From Spirochaetia bacterium (GTDB lineage: Bacteria; Spirochaetota; Spirochaetia; Treponematales; Breznakiellaceae), in assembly GCA_025997675.1 (NCBI GenBank), contig BNUX01000011.1, forward strand, positions 1 to 51,014: 51,014 nt of DNA, read 5' to 3'. Positions 40,027 through 48,255 of the stretch are shown in pieces (within the stretch, counting starts at the first letter, position 1; the number at the start of each line of letters is the position of its first letter). Made by a program: the position numbers and the translations under genes. The notes beneath the pieces are model-generated. The model was not told where the DNA came from, did not search any database, and was given only the letters and a program-made list of their open reading frames with translations.

Positions 40027-41519
40027 TTTTTCCCTCTCGGTACAGAACTGGTTATGATATTAGAGATAGTAATATCCTTATCCTGAAGAACATTCACAAT
40101 CTGCCCGTCATACATGACAAATATTTTGTAATTCCGTACCACACTGGCTATTTTTACCAGCTCATCATCATCACTGGAAGACATCAGCACACTGGAACCT
40201 TCATCAACCAGGTTCGCGAATATCCGGTGCACATCACTTCTGGCAACCACATCAATACCCTTGGTGGGATCATCCGCCATAAGCAACTTTGGTTTTACCC
40301 CGACCCACCTGGCGGTAACCACCTTTTGCTGGTTTCCTCCCGAAAGGGTTTCAATCGCCTGATGTTTAGACTTATACTTTACCCCAAACTGTTTCATAAG
40401 ACTGTCTTCATTAAAACACTTGCCCCGGAGGACCTGCATGGTCACATCCTTTATGTTTTCAAAGATTGACCGGCCATAGTAGACCCCTTCTTTTTTACGA
40501 TCCCCGGAAAGGTACGCCAGGCCTTTTTTAATGGCCTGCCGGGGAGAATCAATCCGTGTTTCCGTCCCTTCAATATTCATAAGTACCGCTTTATTAATGC
40601 CAAACAGGGTTCGCATAAGCGGGGACTGTCCCTGTCCCTGAAGACCCGCAATCCCGATCATCTCGCCTTTTTTTATTTCCAGATCAAATTGTTTATCGAA
40701 TCCGGGTATACAGAAATTTTTAAGGCCGATCAAAACCGGCTGTTCCCCGGTTCCATCCCTTTCACCACCGGCTGTCGTTGTATTACCCCCGGCCAAATGA
40801 ACATCGTCGCCTATCATTTCTTTTATCAGAATATCTTCATTATCCGAAATATCATGGGTATTCACCACCTGACCATTTCTCATAACCGTAACTTTTGTAG
40901 AGATTGAATATATCTCCTGCAGACGGTGGGATATAAACACAATGGCGCAGCCCTCCGCCGCCATCCTGCGAAGATGATCCTTTACCATCTCCACCTCCTC
41001 CCGGTAAAGGGCGGAGGTAATCTCATCCACTATCAGTATTTTTGGATTGTATTGAATAGCCTTCGCAAATTCGACAAGATATTTTTTATTCTCCGTTAAT
41101 TCACTTACCTTCTTTTTCAAGGTATCTTCAAGCCCCAGAAGGGTCAGCACCTCGGCGGCTTTTTTCGAAGCCCGCTTGGGACTTCTGATAACATTCAGAT
41201 ACGCCGGTTCATCCAGCAGCGCCAGGTTGTCTTCCACCGTCATCTGGTTAAAAAGGCTTAACTCCTGGGACGTAACGGCGATACCTAACTGTTTTGCCTT
41301 GACCGGTGAACTGATAGAGACTTTTTTCCCATCAATAAAAATTGTACCCTGATCTGCAAAAACGGAGCCGCCGATTATCTTGGCCAGGGTACTTTTACCG
41401 GATCCATTACCGCCGAGGATGGCGTGTATCTCCCCCTTTTCAAGGGAAAAGGTCGCATCATTCAGGGCAACCACCGCCCCGAAATTTTTATGAATACCCT
41501 TACAGTCTAAATAGCCCAA
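40023..41519 (-). CDS. RbsA-type ABC transporter ATPase (two nucleotide-binding domains)
   Basis: 498 residues with a tandem of ATPase domains: domain 1 Walker A GGNGSGKST, signature-like LSTEN/ELTENK region and Walker B ILIVDEITSAL; domain 2 has a degenerate Walker A (GLQGQGQS) and the signature LSGGNQQKV. One degenerate site is usual in RbsA. An in-frame ATG at 41552 has a poorly spaced ribosome binding site. TTG 41519, 7 nt after AGGA and yielding the typical LDCKGIHKNFGAV start, is preferred. It powers import together with the two permeases and the binding protein. Confidence 0.88.
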   Translation of the reverse strand: MGYLDCKGIHKNFGAVVALNDATFSLEKGEIHAILGGNGSGKSTLAKIIGGSVFADQGTIFIDGKKVSISSPVKAKQLGIAVTSQELSLFNQMTVEDNLALLDEPAYLNVIRSPKRASKKAAEVLTLLGLEDTLKKKVSELTENKKYLVEFAKAIQYNPKILIVDEITSALYREEVEMVKDHLRRMAAEGCAIVFISHRLQEIYSISTKVTVMRNGQVVNTHDISDNEDILIKEMIGDDVHLAGGNTTTAGGERDGTGEQPVLIGLKNFCIPGFDKQFDLEIKKGEMIGIAGLQGQGQSPLMRTLFGINKAVLMNIEGTETRIDSPRQAIKKGLAYLSGDRKKEGVYYGRSIFENIKDVTMQVLRGKCFNEDSLMKQFGVKYKSKHQAIETLSGGNQQKVVTARWVGVKPKLLMADDPTKGIDVVARSDVHRIFANLVDEGSSVLMSSSDDDELVKIASVVRNYKIFVMYDGQIVNVLQDKDITISNIITSSVPRGKK

Positions 41520-41589
41520 TTGTTTATCCTGACATAAAAACCACCGCATCATCCTTCCGGGTAATGCGGCGTCACTTTCAGATCACATT

Positions 41590-42708
41590 TTACTGAAACA
41601 ATGAATCCACTTCCGCCTGGGTCATGATGTAATCCATGGTCACATTATCCGGCTGCCCGGCATTGACCTTCAGGGCTTCCTCAAGGTCGATCACCCTTGA
41701 CCGGGGATTTACGGCGTTCATCCAGCGGGGTTTACCCTGCGGAAGATTACGGACCAGATAGTAGGGAATGGGGACAACCACCGAATTCTTTAGCGCCGGG
41801 TTGGTTACATTCTGGGAAAGGGAATCGGGCTTAAAGGTCTTGCCATCAAGAAGGCCTACGGCAATGCGTAAACCGGTGGCGCCGATTCCGGGGGGGAAGG
41901 TATAGGTAAAGGTATTAAGGCCGGGTAATTCCTTCCATATTTTAAGAAACCCGTTTACCGAATCCCCATTAAGGGGCACAAAGGGCCGCTGGGCGGTCTG
42001 GAAGGCCTGAACAATGCCGCGGCCCATAACATCCTGCGCCAGGACGCCGTCAATGTTTTTGTAGGTATTAAGGAAGGTTGTTACCGCACGGTTTGCGTCA
42101 ACATCAGACCAGCTTCCGGGGGCTTCCGCAAGGATATGGACATCGGGATACTTGCTCAATACATCCTTAACAGCCACATTCCTGACCGTGTCCCAGTTTT
42201 CACCGGGGAGCCCGGTTATGTAAACAAGGTTTCCCTTTCCGCCAATCTCGTCCACCATCCATTCGGTGAGGACCTCCATGGTGTTATAGTTGTCCAATAC
42301 CACATTGTAGGCGCCTTCCCAGCTTGAATCGTCAAGGCATATAACCTTGATTTTCTGAGCAAGAGCACGCTGAACCACCGGGGCAAGGGCGCTTTCTACC
42401 CTTGGAACAACCAGTATGGCGTCCACCCCCTGGGCTATAAAGCTGTTTATGGCGGTGATCTGATCGGCATCGGTATCCGCATTACTTACCGTATACTGGG
42501 AAATTTTACCCGCCGCCTTATACTCCTCGGCAACCTTTTCAAAATCACTGATAAACTGATCCCGCCAGGTATTACCGTAATATCCGTTGCTAAAACCGAT
42601 TTTATAGCCCCCCGCTTTCGAGGCGCTTTCGCCCTTGCGCTGACAGCCGGTAAATAGCACGGATAATGCCAGAACTGAAATAACCGTAACTAAAAGTCCT
42701 TTCTTCAT
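41590..42708 (-). CDS. Sugar-binding lipoprotein of the ABC importer
   Basis: 372 residues. Lipobox LFTGC (C22), then a type I periplasmic-binding-protein fold (YKIGFSNGYYGNTWRDQFISDF; ITAINSFIAQGVDAILVVP; VLAQDVMGRGIVQAF). The ligand is probably a sugar or polyol taken up by the CUT2 importer; I cannot name it. First gene of the operon. AGGAGGATCTT precedes the ATG. Confidence 0.92.
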   Translation of the reverse strand: MKKGLLVTVISVLALSVLFTGCQRKGESASKAGGYKIGFSNGYYGNTWRDQFISDFEKVAEEYKAAGKISQYTVSNADTDADQITAINSFIAQGVDAILVVPRVESALAPVVQRALAQKIKVICLDDSSWEGAYNVVLDNYNTMEVLTEWMVDEIGGKGNLVYITGLPGENWDTVRNVAVKDVLSKYPDVHILAEAPGSWSDVDANRAVTTFLNTYKNIDGVLAQDVMGRGIVQAFQTAQRPFVPLNGDSVNGFLKIWKELPGLNTFTYTFPPGIGATGLRIAVGLLDGKTFKPDSLSQNVTNPALKNSVVVPIPYYLVRNLPQGKPRWMNAVNPRSRVIDLEEALKVNAGQPDNVTMDYIMTQAEVDSLFQ

Positions 42709-42728
42709 AAGATCCTCCTGAATATCTT

Positions 42729-42758
42729 ATTTTATTCCCAGTATCTTATTTTTGTCAA
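42729..42758 (-). promoter_or_regulatory. Predicted promoter of the sugar-importer operon
   Basis: On the minus strand consensus TTGACA (42758-42753), an 18-nt spacer and TAAAAT (42734-42729), about 20 nt before the binding-protein ATG. Confidence 0.75.
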
Positions 42759-42787
42759 GTAAAATTTACTAGATATTTAATAAATAT
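42758..42787. promoter_or_regulatory. Candidate operators for the divergent LacI-type regulator
   Basis: AGTAAAATTTACT (42758-42770) and ATATTTAATAAATAT (42773-42787) are two adjacent odd-centred palindromes. The first abuts the -35 box of the importer promoter. They lie between the two divergent genes, where a LacI-family repressor would bind, but the match is AT-rich and could be fortuitous. Confidence 0.45.
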
Positions 42788-42811
42788 TTCAGGGTTTTTT
42801 AGCGGTTTTAA

Positions 42812-42840
42812 TTGCATCTTTTCAGCCCCGGGGTTATAGT
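42812..42840 (+). promoter_or_regulatory. Predicted promoter of the LacI-family gene
   Basis: TTGCAT (42812-42817), 17 nt, TATAGT (42835-42840). This places the transcript start near 42847 and rules out a translation start at the TTG of 42812. Confidence 0.65.
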
Positions 42841-42868
42841 GGTATGCTATGAAAGGATCTTTTTACCG

Positions 42869-43885
42869 GTGAAAATAACGAGCAAAGAAATAGCCCGATT
42901 GTCCGGGGTTTCCGTGTCCACGGTCTCCATAGTATTAAACGGAAAACCCGGAGTGAGCGATGAAACCAGAAGCCGGATAGTGGCCATACTCAAAAAAAAC
43001 GGAATACCCCTGCCCGGAAAGAGGCATCTCCCTGATAACGGGGTATTTCGCCTATACCGGATCGCCAAACACGGTCATGTCATCAATGAGCGGCACAATG
43101 TATTTATTTCCGATTATACCGATGGTATCATTGAGGAAGCGAAGCTCTATAACTATACGGTTGAAGTAAGTACCCATAACGGTCCAAACATTAGGGGTCT
43201 CTGCGATACTATCCGTTCTTCAAACGGGATCTCCGGGTGCATCATACTTTCCACCGAACTTTCACCGGAGGATTTCGGGGAATTTTCAAACCTGCATGTT
43301 CCGGTTGTATTTCTTGACGCCTATTATGAACATATCGCCGGAGACTTTGTCACCATGGATAACGCAAATATGACCTATAATGCGGTCAAACATTTACAGG
43401 AAGCGGGGCATACCAAAATTGGTATGCTGTATGCGGAAGGCGCCGGCAATTTTGATATACGGTACGAGTCGTTCAGGCGGGTTATATCGGACCTGAAGCT
43501 TCCGCTTCGGGAAAAATGGCTTATTAAAGCCGGATCCACCCACGAAGGTTCTTACAACGATGTATTGAAAGCCCTGGATTCCAAAGGTGAACTTCCAACC
43601 GCTTATTTTGCATGTAATGATATAATCGCCATTGGAGGAATACGGGCTTTGCAGGAAAAGGGCTTTAAGGTTCCCGATGATATTTCCATTATCGGGTTTG
43701 ATGATCTGCCCGCCTCCTCCCTTGTTGATCCCCCCCTTTCCACCATGTGGGTGCCAAAACACGAGATCGGACGATTAAGCGTTAGAATGCTCTTTAACCG
43801 CATAGAAAACAGAACATATAAATACCAAAAATGTCTCCTTGGGGGGGAGCTGATAAACCGGAAAACCATCAAGGAGTGGATCTGA
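42869..43885 (+). CDS. LacI/GalR-family transcriptional regulator
   Basis: 338 residues. An N-terminal LacI helix-turn-helix (ITSKEIARLSGVSVSTVSIVLNG) and a periplasmic-binding-like effector domain (YFACNDIIAIGGIRALQEKG; DDISIIGFDDLPAS; PPLSTMWVPKHEIGRLSVRML). Translation probably starts at GTG 42869, because the HTH then begins at residue 3 and the predicted promoter lies upstream. Divergent from the sugar-importer operon, so it is the likely local regulator, with the imported sugar or its phosphate as effector. Confidence 0.92.
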   Translation: MKITSKEIARLSGVSVSTVSIVLNGKPGVSDETRSRIVAILKKNGIPLPGKRHLPDNGVFRLYRIAKHGHVINERHNVFISDYTDGIIEEAKLYNYTVEVSTHNGPNIRGLCDTIRSSNGISGCIILSTELSPEDFGEFSNLHVPVVFLDAYYEHIAGDFVTMDNANMTYNAVKHLQEAGHTKIGMLYAEGAGNFDIRYESFRRVISDLKLPLREKWLIKAGSTHEGSYNDVLKALDSKGELPTAYFACNDIIAIGGIRALQEKGFKVPDDISIIGFDDLPASSLVDPPLSTMWVPKHEIGRLSVRMLFNRIENRTYKYQKCLLGGELINRKTIKEWI

Positions 43886-43890
43886 ACTGT

Positions 43891-45156
43891 ATGCATAACC
43901 AAATCAAAGACATCCCCGATACCCATCTCACCGGCCTGGTAATCCCCCGTTTCTTAAAGTACGTCCGCTACTGGACCGAAAGCGATCACCATACCCCAGC
44001 CACCCCTTCCACCCCCGGCCAATGGGATTTAGCCAAGGCCCTGGCGGAGGAACTACGGGGCCTAGGTCTTCGCGATGTGGACCTGACAGACCATTGCTAT
44101 GTCATGGCCCGGCTGCCCCCCAGCGCCGGCTGCGAGTCCCGGCCTGCGGTTGGCTTCCTGGCCCACCTGGATACCGCCTCGGACGTTTCCGGGAAGGACG
44201 TAAAGCCCCAGTTGGTGCAAAACTACGATGGGGGAAAAATAACCCTTTCAGGCGGCCTTGTGCTGGACCCGGCCCAGGACAAGGGGCTGGCGGCCCAGAA
44301 AGGGAAGGCTATTATCCATACCGACGGAACCACCCTCCTTGGCGCCGACGACAAAGCGGGTATCGCCGAAATCATGGGGGCTCTGGAATGGCTCCGGACC
44401 CATCCGGAGATACCCCACGGCCCGGTGGAAATCATCTTTTCCCCGGACGAGGAAACCGGCAAGGGGCTGCCGGATTTTCCCCTGGAACGGATTACCTCTG
44501 CCGCCTGTTATACCCTGGATGGGGGACCCCTGGGGGAGCTTGAGGTGGAATGTTTTAACGCCTGGGAAATAAAAGCCACATTCCAGGGCAGGGCCATACA
44601 CCCCGGTTATGCCCGGGGGATTATGGCCAACGCCATCCTCATGGCCGCTTCCTTCGCGCAGATGCTCCCCCGGTCGGAAAGCCCGGAGGCCACCGATGGG
44701 TATTACGGCTATTACAATGCCCTGGAAATCACCGGAACTTCGGAAGAATGTTCCCTGACCCTGTACATCCGGGATTTTGAAAAGACCGGCATAGAACGGC
44801 GGCTGGCGGCGCTGGATAGCTTTGCCCGGGCGGTGGAAGCCCAATTCCCCGGGGGCAAGGTGGTTCTGGAACCCAAGGCACAGTATTACAATATGAAGGA
44901 AAAAATTGACGCCCGTCCGGAGGTGCTGGCAATACTGCAAAAAGCGGCCGCCAATCTGGGGATCGATTCCTACCTCAAGCCCATCCGGGGAGGCACCGAT
45001 GGTTCCCGGCTTACGGAACTGGGGATTCCCACCCCCAATATCTTTACCGGGGGCCGGAACTGGCACAGCCGCATCGAATGGGCCGCGGTTTCCGATATGG
45101 TTATGGCCTGCCGCCTGGTGATCGAGCTTATCCGCCTCTGGGGTGAAAAATTTTAA
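43891..45156 (+). CDS. pepT: Peptidase T (tripeptide aminopeptidase)
   Basis: 421 residues. A cytoplasmic M20-family dinuclear zinc aminopeptidase that releases the N-terminal residue of tripeptides. Zinc-site motifs: LAHLDTASD, LLGADDKAGIAEIM, SPDEETGKG, YTLDGGPLGEL, and NWHSRIEW near the C-terminus; GGTDGSRL is also conserved. It begins 5 nt after the LacI-type gene, with AGGAG 14 nt upstream; an in-frame ATG at 43831 lies within that gene and is rejected. The link to the sugar operon seems positional only. Confidence 0.93.
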   Translation: MHNQIKDIPDTHLTGLVIPRFLKYVRYWTESDHHTPATPSTPGQWDLAKALAEELRGLGLRDVDLTDHCYVMARLPPSAGCESRPAVGFLAHLDTASDVSGKDVKPQLVQNYDGGKITLSGGLVLDPAQDKGLAAQKGKAIIHTDGTTLLGADDKAGIAEIMGALEWLRTHPEIPHGPVEIIFSPDEETGKGLPDFPLERITSAACYTLDGGPLGELEVECFNAWEIKATFQGRAIHPGYARGIMANAILMAASFAQMLPRSESPEATDGYYGYYNALEITGTSEECSLTLYIRDFEKTGIERRLAALDSFARAVEAQFPGGKVVLEPKAQYYNMKEKIDARPEVLAILQKAAANLGIDSYLKPIRGGTDGSRLTELGIPTPNIFTGGRNWHSRIEWAAVSDMVMACRLVIELIRLWGEKF

Positions 45157-45185
45157 TTGACAGCCGAAAGCGGTGACCATATTAT
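45157..45185 (+). promoter_or_regulatory. Strong predicted promoter of the acyltransferase gene
   Basis: Consensus TTGACA (45157-45162), exactly 17 nt, TATTAT (45180-45185). Transcription would start at or near the ATG at 45192. The alternative GTG start at 45225 would give a normal 33-nt leader. Confidence 0.7.
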
Positions 45186-45191
45186 AGGGGG

Positions 45192-46079
45192 ATGGAAACA
45201 TTAGGTGGTAAGTTTAAGGATAATGTGCGGGATGCGTTGCGGCTATCAAAAGTTGCCTCCGTGGTGACCGAGCAGAATGTGTACCAGGAGGGGGACGAAA
45301 ATGTCCTGCCCCATCTGCACAAAATGGTCGAAACCCTGACCCTGCCCGGTTCAGGCATCTCCGGGTTTGAGCATTTGAAGGATCTGCTGGAAAAGGCCCG
45401 TGCGGGGCATTCCTGCATCCTGTTTTTGGAACATTACAGTAATCTGGATTTGTCGGGGTTCCACTACTTTTTGGGGAAAGAAGACGCCCCCGGTAAGGAT
45501 ATCGCCAACGCCCTGGTGGCCATCGCGGGGATCAAGCTGAACGAGGAAAACCCCGTGGTGGCGGCCTTTACCGGCGCGCACACCCGGCTGGTGATCTACC
45601 CCAGCCGCTCCCTCTCAGGGCTTGATCCCGTCAAGGACCGGGCCGAAATAGTCCGCAGCAACGGTATAAACCGGGCGGCCATGAAGAAACTGCTGGATAT
45701 CAAAAGTAAGGGCAAACTCATCCTGGTGTTCCCCTCCGGTACCCGGTACCGGCCCTGGGACCCCAGTACCAAGAAGGGGGTCCGGGAAATTGATTCCTAT
45801 GTAAAGTCCTTCGACTATATGTGCCTGGTGGCCATAAACGGCGAGGTGCTCCATGTCCGTCAGGGGGATATGATGGACGACTTTGTCAGCGAGGATGTGG
45901 TGCGGTTCACGGCGGGGCCGGTTCAGTCCTGCACGGAATTCAGGGAGGCCGCCAAGGCTAAGGCCGATGCTGCCGGGATAGAAGATAAAAAGCAGGCGGT
46001 GGTGGACGCCATCATGGAACAGCTGGACGAAATGCACATTGCCGCCGAGCCCAATAGGCAGAAGCGGCTCAGTTCCTAA
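45192..46079 (+). CDS. Glycerolipid acyltransferase-like protein (PlsC/GPAT superfamily)
   Basis: 295 residues. The acyltransferase H-x4-D motif appears as LEHYSNLDLS, followed by FTGAHTRLVIYPSRSL, a substrate-binding segment, and VFPSGTRYRPWD, corresponding to the FPEGTR block. These suggest acylation of glycerol-3-phosphate or lysophosphatidate. The absence of membrane helices and the overall layout recall soluble chloroplast-type glycerol-3-phosphate acyltransferases. The gene converges with the acyl-CoA ligase gene, with an 11-nt overlap of the 3-prime ends; the two enzymes would work in the same fatty-acid pathway. Start uncertain: ATG 45192 would be nearly leaderless, GTG 45225 has an AAGG ribosome binding site. 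Confidence 0.75.
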   Translation: METLGGKFKDNVRDALRLSKVASVVTEQNVYQEGDENVLPHLHKMVETLTLPGSGISGFEHLKDLLEKARAGHSCILFLEHYSNLDLSGFHYFLGKEDAPGKDIANALVAIAGIKLNEENPVVAAFTGAHTRLVIYPSRSLSGLDPVKDRAEIVRSNGINRAAMKKLLDIKSKGKLILVFPSGTRYRPWDPSTKKGVREIDSYVKSFDYMCLVAINGEVLHVRQGDMMDDFVSEDVVRFTAGPVQSCTEFREAAKAKADAAGIEDKKQAVVDAIMEQLDEMHIAAEPNRQKRLSS

Positions 46080-47979
46080 ACAGACTCCCGATTTGTCTGC
46101 CGTATTTTGCGGTAATTTTTGGGCGTACTAACTCCATTTTTCCGGACAATTCATCCCCAAGCTCAAAGGGTTTGGGGATGAGTTTTACTTTAAACACCCG
46201 TTCGTAGGGTTTGAACCCCGCCTGGGCGCTGACCAGCCGGGATACCTCATTGGCTAAAAGTTCAATGATCTCCGGCTGCTGCAGGAGCAGTTCGTAGTCC
46301 ACGATGGGGATATTATTTTCCTCCGCAAACTTCATCAGTGCTTCCTGAACCGGGACAACCAGGGCGGCGATGTACTTCTGGTCCTGGCCAACCACCATAC
46401 AATTGTCAATCCAGGGACTCTCCCGAATCTTCAGTTCGATGGGAACCGGTTCAACGTTCTCGCCCCCCCGGAGCACGATGGTATCCTTGGCCCGGCCGGT
46501 GATCCGCACCTCGTTATCATGGGTCATCATGGCGATGTCCCCGGTCTCAAGCCAGCCGTCGGCGGACAGCACCCGGGCGGTGAGTTCAGGCTTGCGGTAG
46601 TAGCCCTGCATAACCTGGCCGCCTCGGACTTGCAGATGCCCGTTATGACCCGGGGACAGCACGGCGCCCGTATCATCCACAATCCGCGCCTCCGTATCGA
46701 GCAGAAGCTGGCCCACGGTGGTTCGCCGGGGAGCCCGGTAATGGCGGACGCATATCAGGGGCGCCGCTTCCGTAAGGCCATAGCCTTCCTGCAGCCGTAT
46801 CCCGATGGCGTTGAAAAAAAGATCAACCTTGAGGGGCAGGCTTCCCCCGCCGGACATCCCCGCCTTGAACCGCCCCCCCAGCCGCTTTTTTATGGGCCGC
46901 CATACGATCAGCGCCGTAAGACCCTGGATGGGGCAGAGCAGCAACAGGGGGATACACCCCATCAGAAAATCAAAAAGACGGACACGGCCGTGGAAATTGG
47001 GGATACGCCCGAAGGTCAGGTCCCGGAAGTAATTGTACATGATTCCCACGGTCATAAAAAACTCAAAGCCGTTCTTAAAAAACCAGCCCCGCTGCTTCAC
47101 ATGGCGGTTAGACCAGTCCATGATGGATTCCCACACCCGGGGAACACTGACCATCCAGTGGGGGCGGATATTCCGGAAATCCTCAAGCAACACCGAAGAG
47201 ATCGGTTTGGAATAGGCGATGCTGCAGTTCATATAAAAAATGATGTACTCAATACACCGTTCATACACATGCCATACCGGCAGAACCGAAAGCCAAATAT
47301 CACCGGTCTTTGCCTCGAAGACCAGGCGGAACGAGGGGAACTGAACCAGAAAGTTCCGGTGGCTCAGCATAACCCCCTTGGGCTCCCCGGTGGTACCGGA
47401 GGTAAAGATGATGGTCGCCAAATCCTCCGCCCGGCCCTTCTCTATCTCCGTTTCAATCTCCCCGTGATTTTTGGAACACCGCCGCTTACCCAGCGCCAGT
47501 AATTCACCAAACCCGGTTACCTCAATGCCGGCCTTCCGTGCCGCCTCCAGGGTAGGCTCATCCACGGGATCAAAGGAAATGATCCGGCCAATTAGGGGCA
47601 AATCCCCCCGGCGGGCGAGGATTTTGGCGATCTGTTTTTGATTTTCCACAAAACACAGGGTGGATTCGGTAAAGCCTAAAATATAGGCGATTTCCTGTTC
47701 CGTGGAATCACCACCCCGGGGCACGTCTGCGGCCCCGATACACAGCACGGCGAAATCGGTGACCATCCATTCCTGGCGGTTATCCGAAATAATGCCGATA
47801 TGGTCCCCCCGTTTCGCCCCCAATTCCAAAAGCCCCGACGCGGCATTACCGATCTCATCATAAAACTGCCGATACGTCTTGGGTTGGAACTGTCCGGCGG
47901 TATCCTTGGCATACTGGGCAACCACAGCGGGGATAGTCCGGGCTCGTTCCTGAAGCATACGCGGCAGGGTTTGTTCCAC
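46069..47979 (-). CDS. Long-chain acyl-CoA synthetase (AMP-binding enzyme)
   Basis: 636 residues. Activates fatty acids by adenylation, then thioesterification to CoA. Motifs: P-loop TIIFTSGTTGEPKGVMLSH, YGLTEAAPLICVRH, WLETGDIAMMT, and RAKDTIVLRGGENVEP. A hydrophobic central segment (LFDFLMGCIPLLLLCPIQGL) suggests membrane association. A TTG at 47997 is in frame, but the AAGGAG ribosome binding site lies within that extension and 6 nt before GTG 47979, so GTG is chosen. A leader with a terminator precedes it (48008-48149). It may serve uptake of exogenous fatty acids, as spirochaetes commonly rely on host or environmental lipid. Confidence 0.93.
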   Translation of the reverse strand: MEQTLPRMLQERARTIPAVVAQYAKDTAGQFQPKTYRQFYDEIGNAASGLLELGAKRGDHIGIISDNRQEWMVTDFAVLCIGAADVPRGGDSTEQEIAYILGFTESTLCFVENQKQIAKILARRGDLPLIGRIISFDPVDEPTLEAARKAGIEVTGFGELLALGKRRCSKNHGEIETEIEKGRAEDLATIIFTSGTTGEPKGVMLSHRNFLVQFPSFRLVFEAKTGDIWLSVLPVWHVYERCIEYIIFYMNCSIAYSKPISSVLLEDFRNIRPHWMVSVPRVWESIMDWSNRHVKQRGWFFKNGFEFFMTVGIMYNYFRDLTFGRIPNFHGRVRLFDFLMGCIPLLLLCPIQGLTALIVWRPIKKRLGGRFKAGMSGGGSLPLKVDLFFNAIGIRLQEGYGLTEAAPLICVRHYRAPRRTTVGQLLLDTEARIVDDTGAVLSPGHNGHLQVRGGQVMQGYYRKPELTARVLSADGWLETGDIAMMTHDNEVRITGRAKDTIVLRGGENVEPVPIELKIRESPWIDNCMVVGQDQKYIAALVVPVQEALMKFAEENNIPIVDYELLLQQPEIIELLANEVSRLVSAQAGFKPYERVFKVKLIPKPFELGDELSGKMELVRPKITAKYGRQIGSLFRN

Positions 47980-48007
47980 GAAAAACTCCTTGATCAATAG
48001 TATACAT

Positions 48008-48049
48008 AAAAAAACCTCCCGGGAAAAGGAGGTGAAGAAACCCGGGAGG
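48008..48049 (-). terminator. Intrinsic terminator just before the acyl-CoA ligase gene
   Basis: On the minus strand CCTCCCGGG (48049-48041) pairs with CCCGGGAGG (48023-48015), followed by seven T (48014-48008). The 17-nt loop contains CTCCTT, complementary to the AAGGAG ribosome binding site of the ligase gene 20 nt downstream. Confidence 0.8.
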
Positions 48050-48149
48050 CAAAGACAACACGGTTGATGAATTTACCTAGCTGCTTAACAAATTTTAGAC
48101 TGTTTGAAAGATCCTTGATGTAGAACCTGTCTAAATAACCGTACCATCA
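48008..48149 (-). ncRNA. Structured leader RNA, possible riboswitch or small RNA, upstream of the acyl-CoA ligase gene
   Basis: The predicted transcript starts near 48149 and ends in a terminator at 48008, about 142 nt. A stem pairs TTTAGAC (48135-48129) with GTCTAAA (48100-48094). The 5-prime TTGATG (48150-48145) can pair with CATCAA at either 48120-48115 or 48069-48064, which gives two alternative folds. No known riboswitch class is recognised by eye. It may be a cis-acting attenuator of the ligase gene or a stand-alone small RNA. Confidence 0.45.
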
Positions 48150-48155
48150 ATCTAA

Positions 48156-48184
48156 AAGATATAATATTTCAAACCGGGGGTCAA
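48156..48184 (-). promoter_or_regulatory. Predicted sigma70 promoter of the ligase leader
   Basis: TTGACC (48184-48179), 17-nt spacer, TATCTT (48161-48156) on the minus strand. Good spacing; the transcript would start near 48149. Confidence 0.65.
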
Positions 48185-48255
48185 GGGAATAAACAGAATA
48201 GTTGATTAATATAGTAATAAACTGCAAAAAAACGACTATTCCCCTGTTAACCGGT

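Noticed and set aside
46519..47502. 327-codon plus-strand frame opposite the acyl-CoA ligase gene
   Set aside because: Antisense shadow of a complete, motif-bearing gene.
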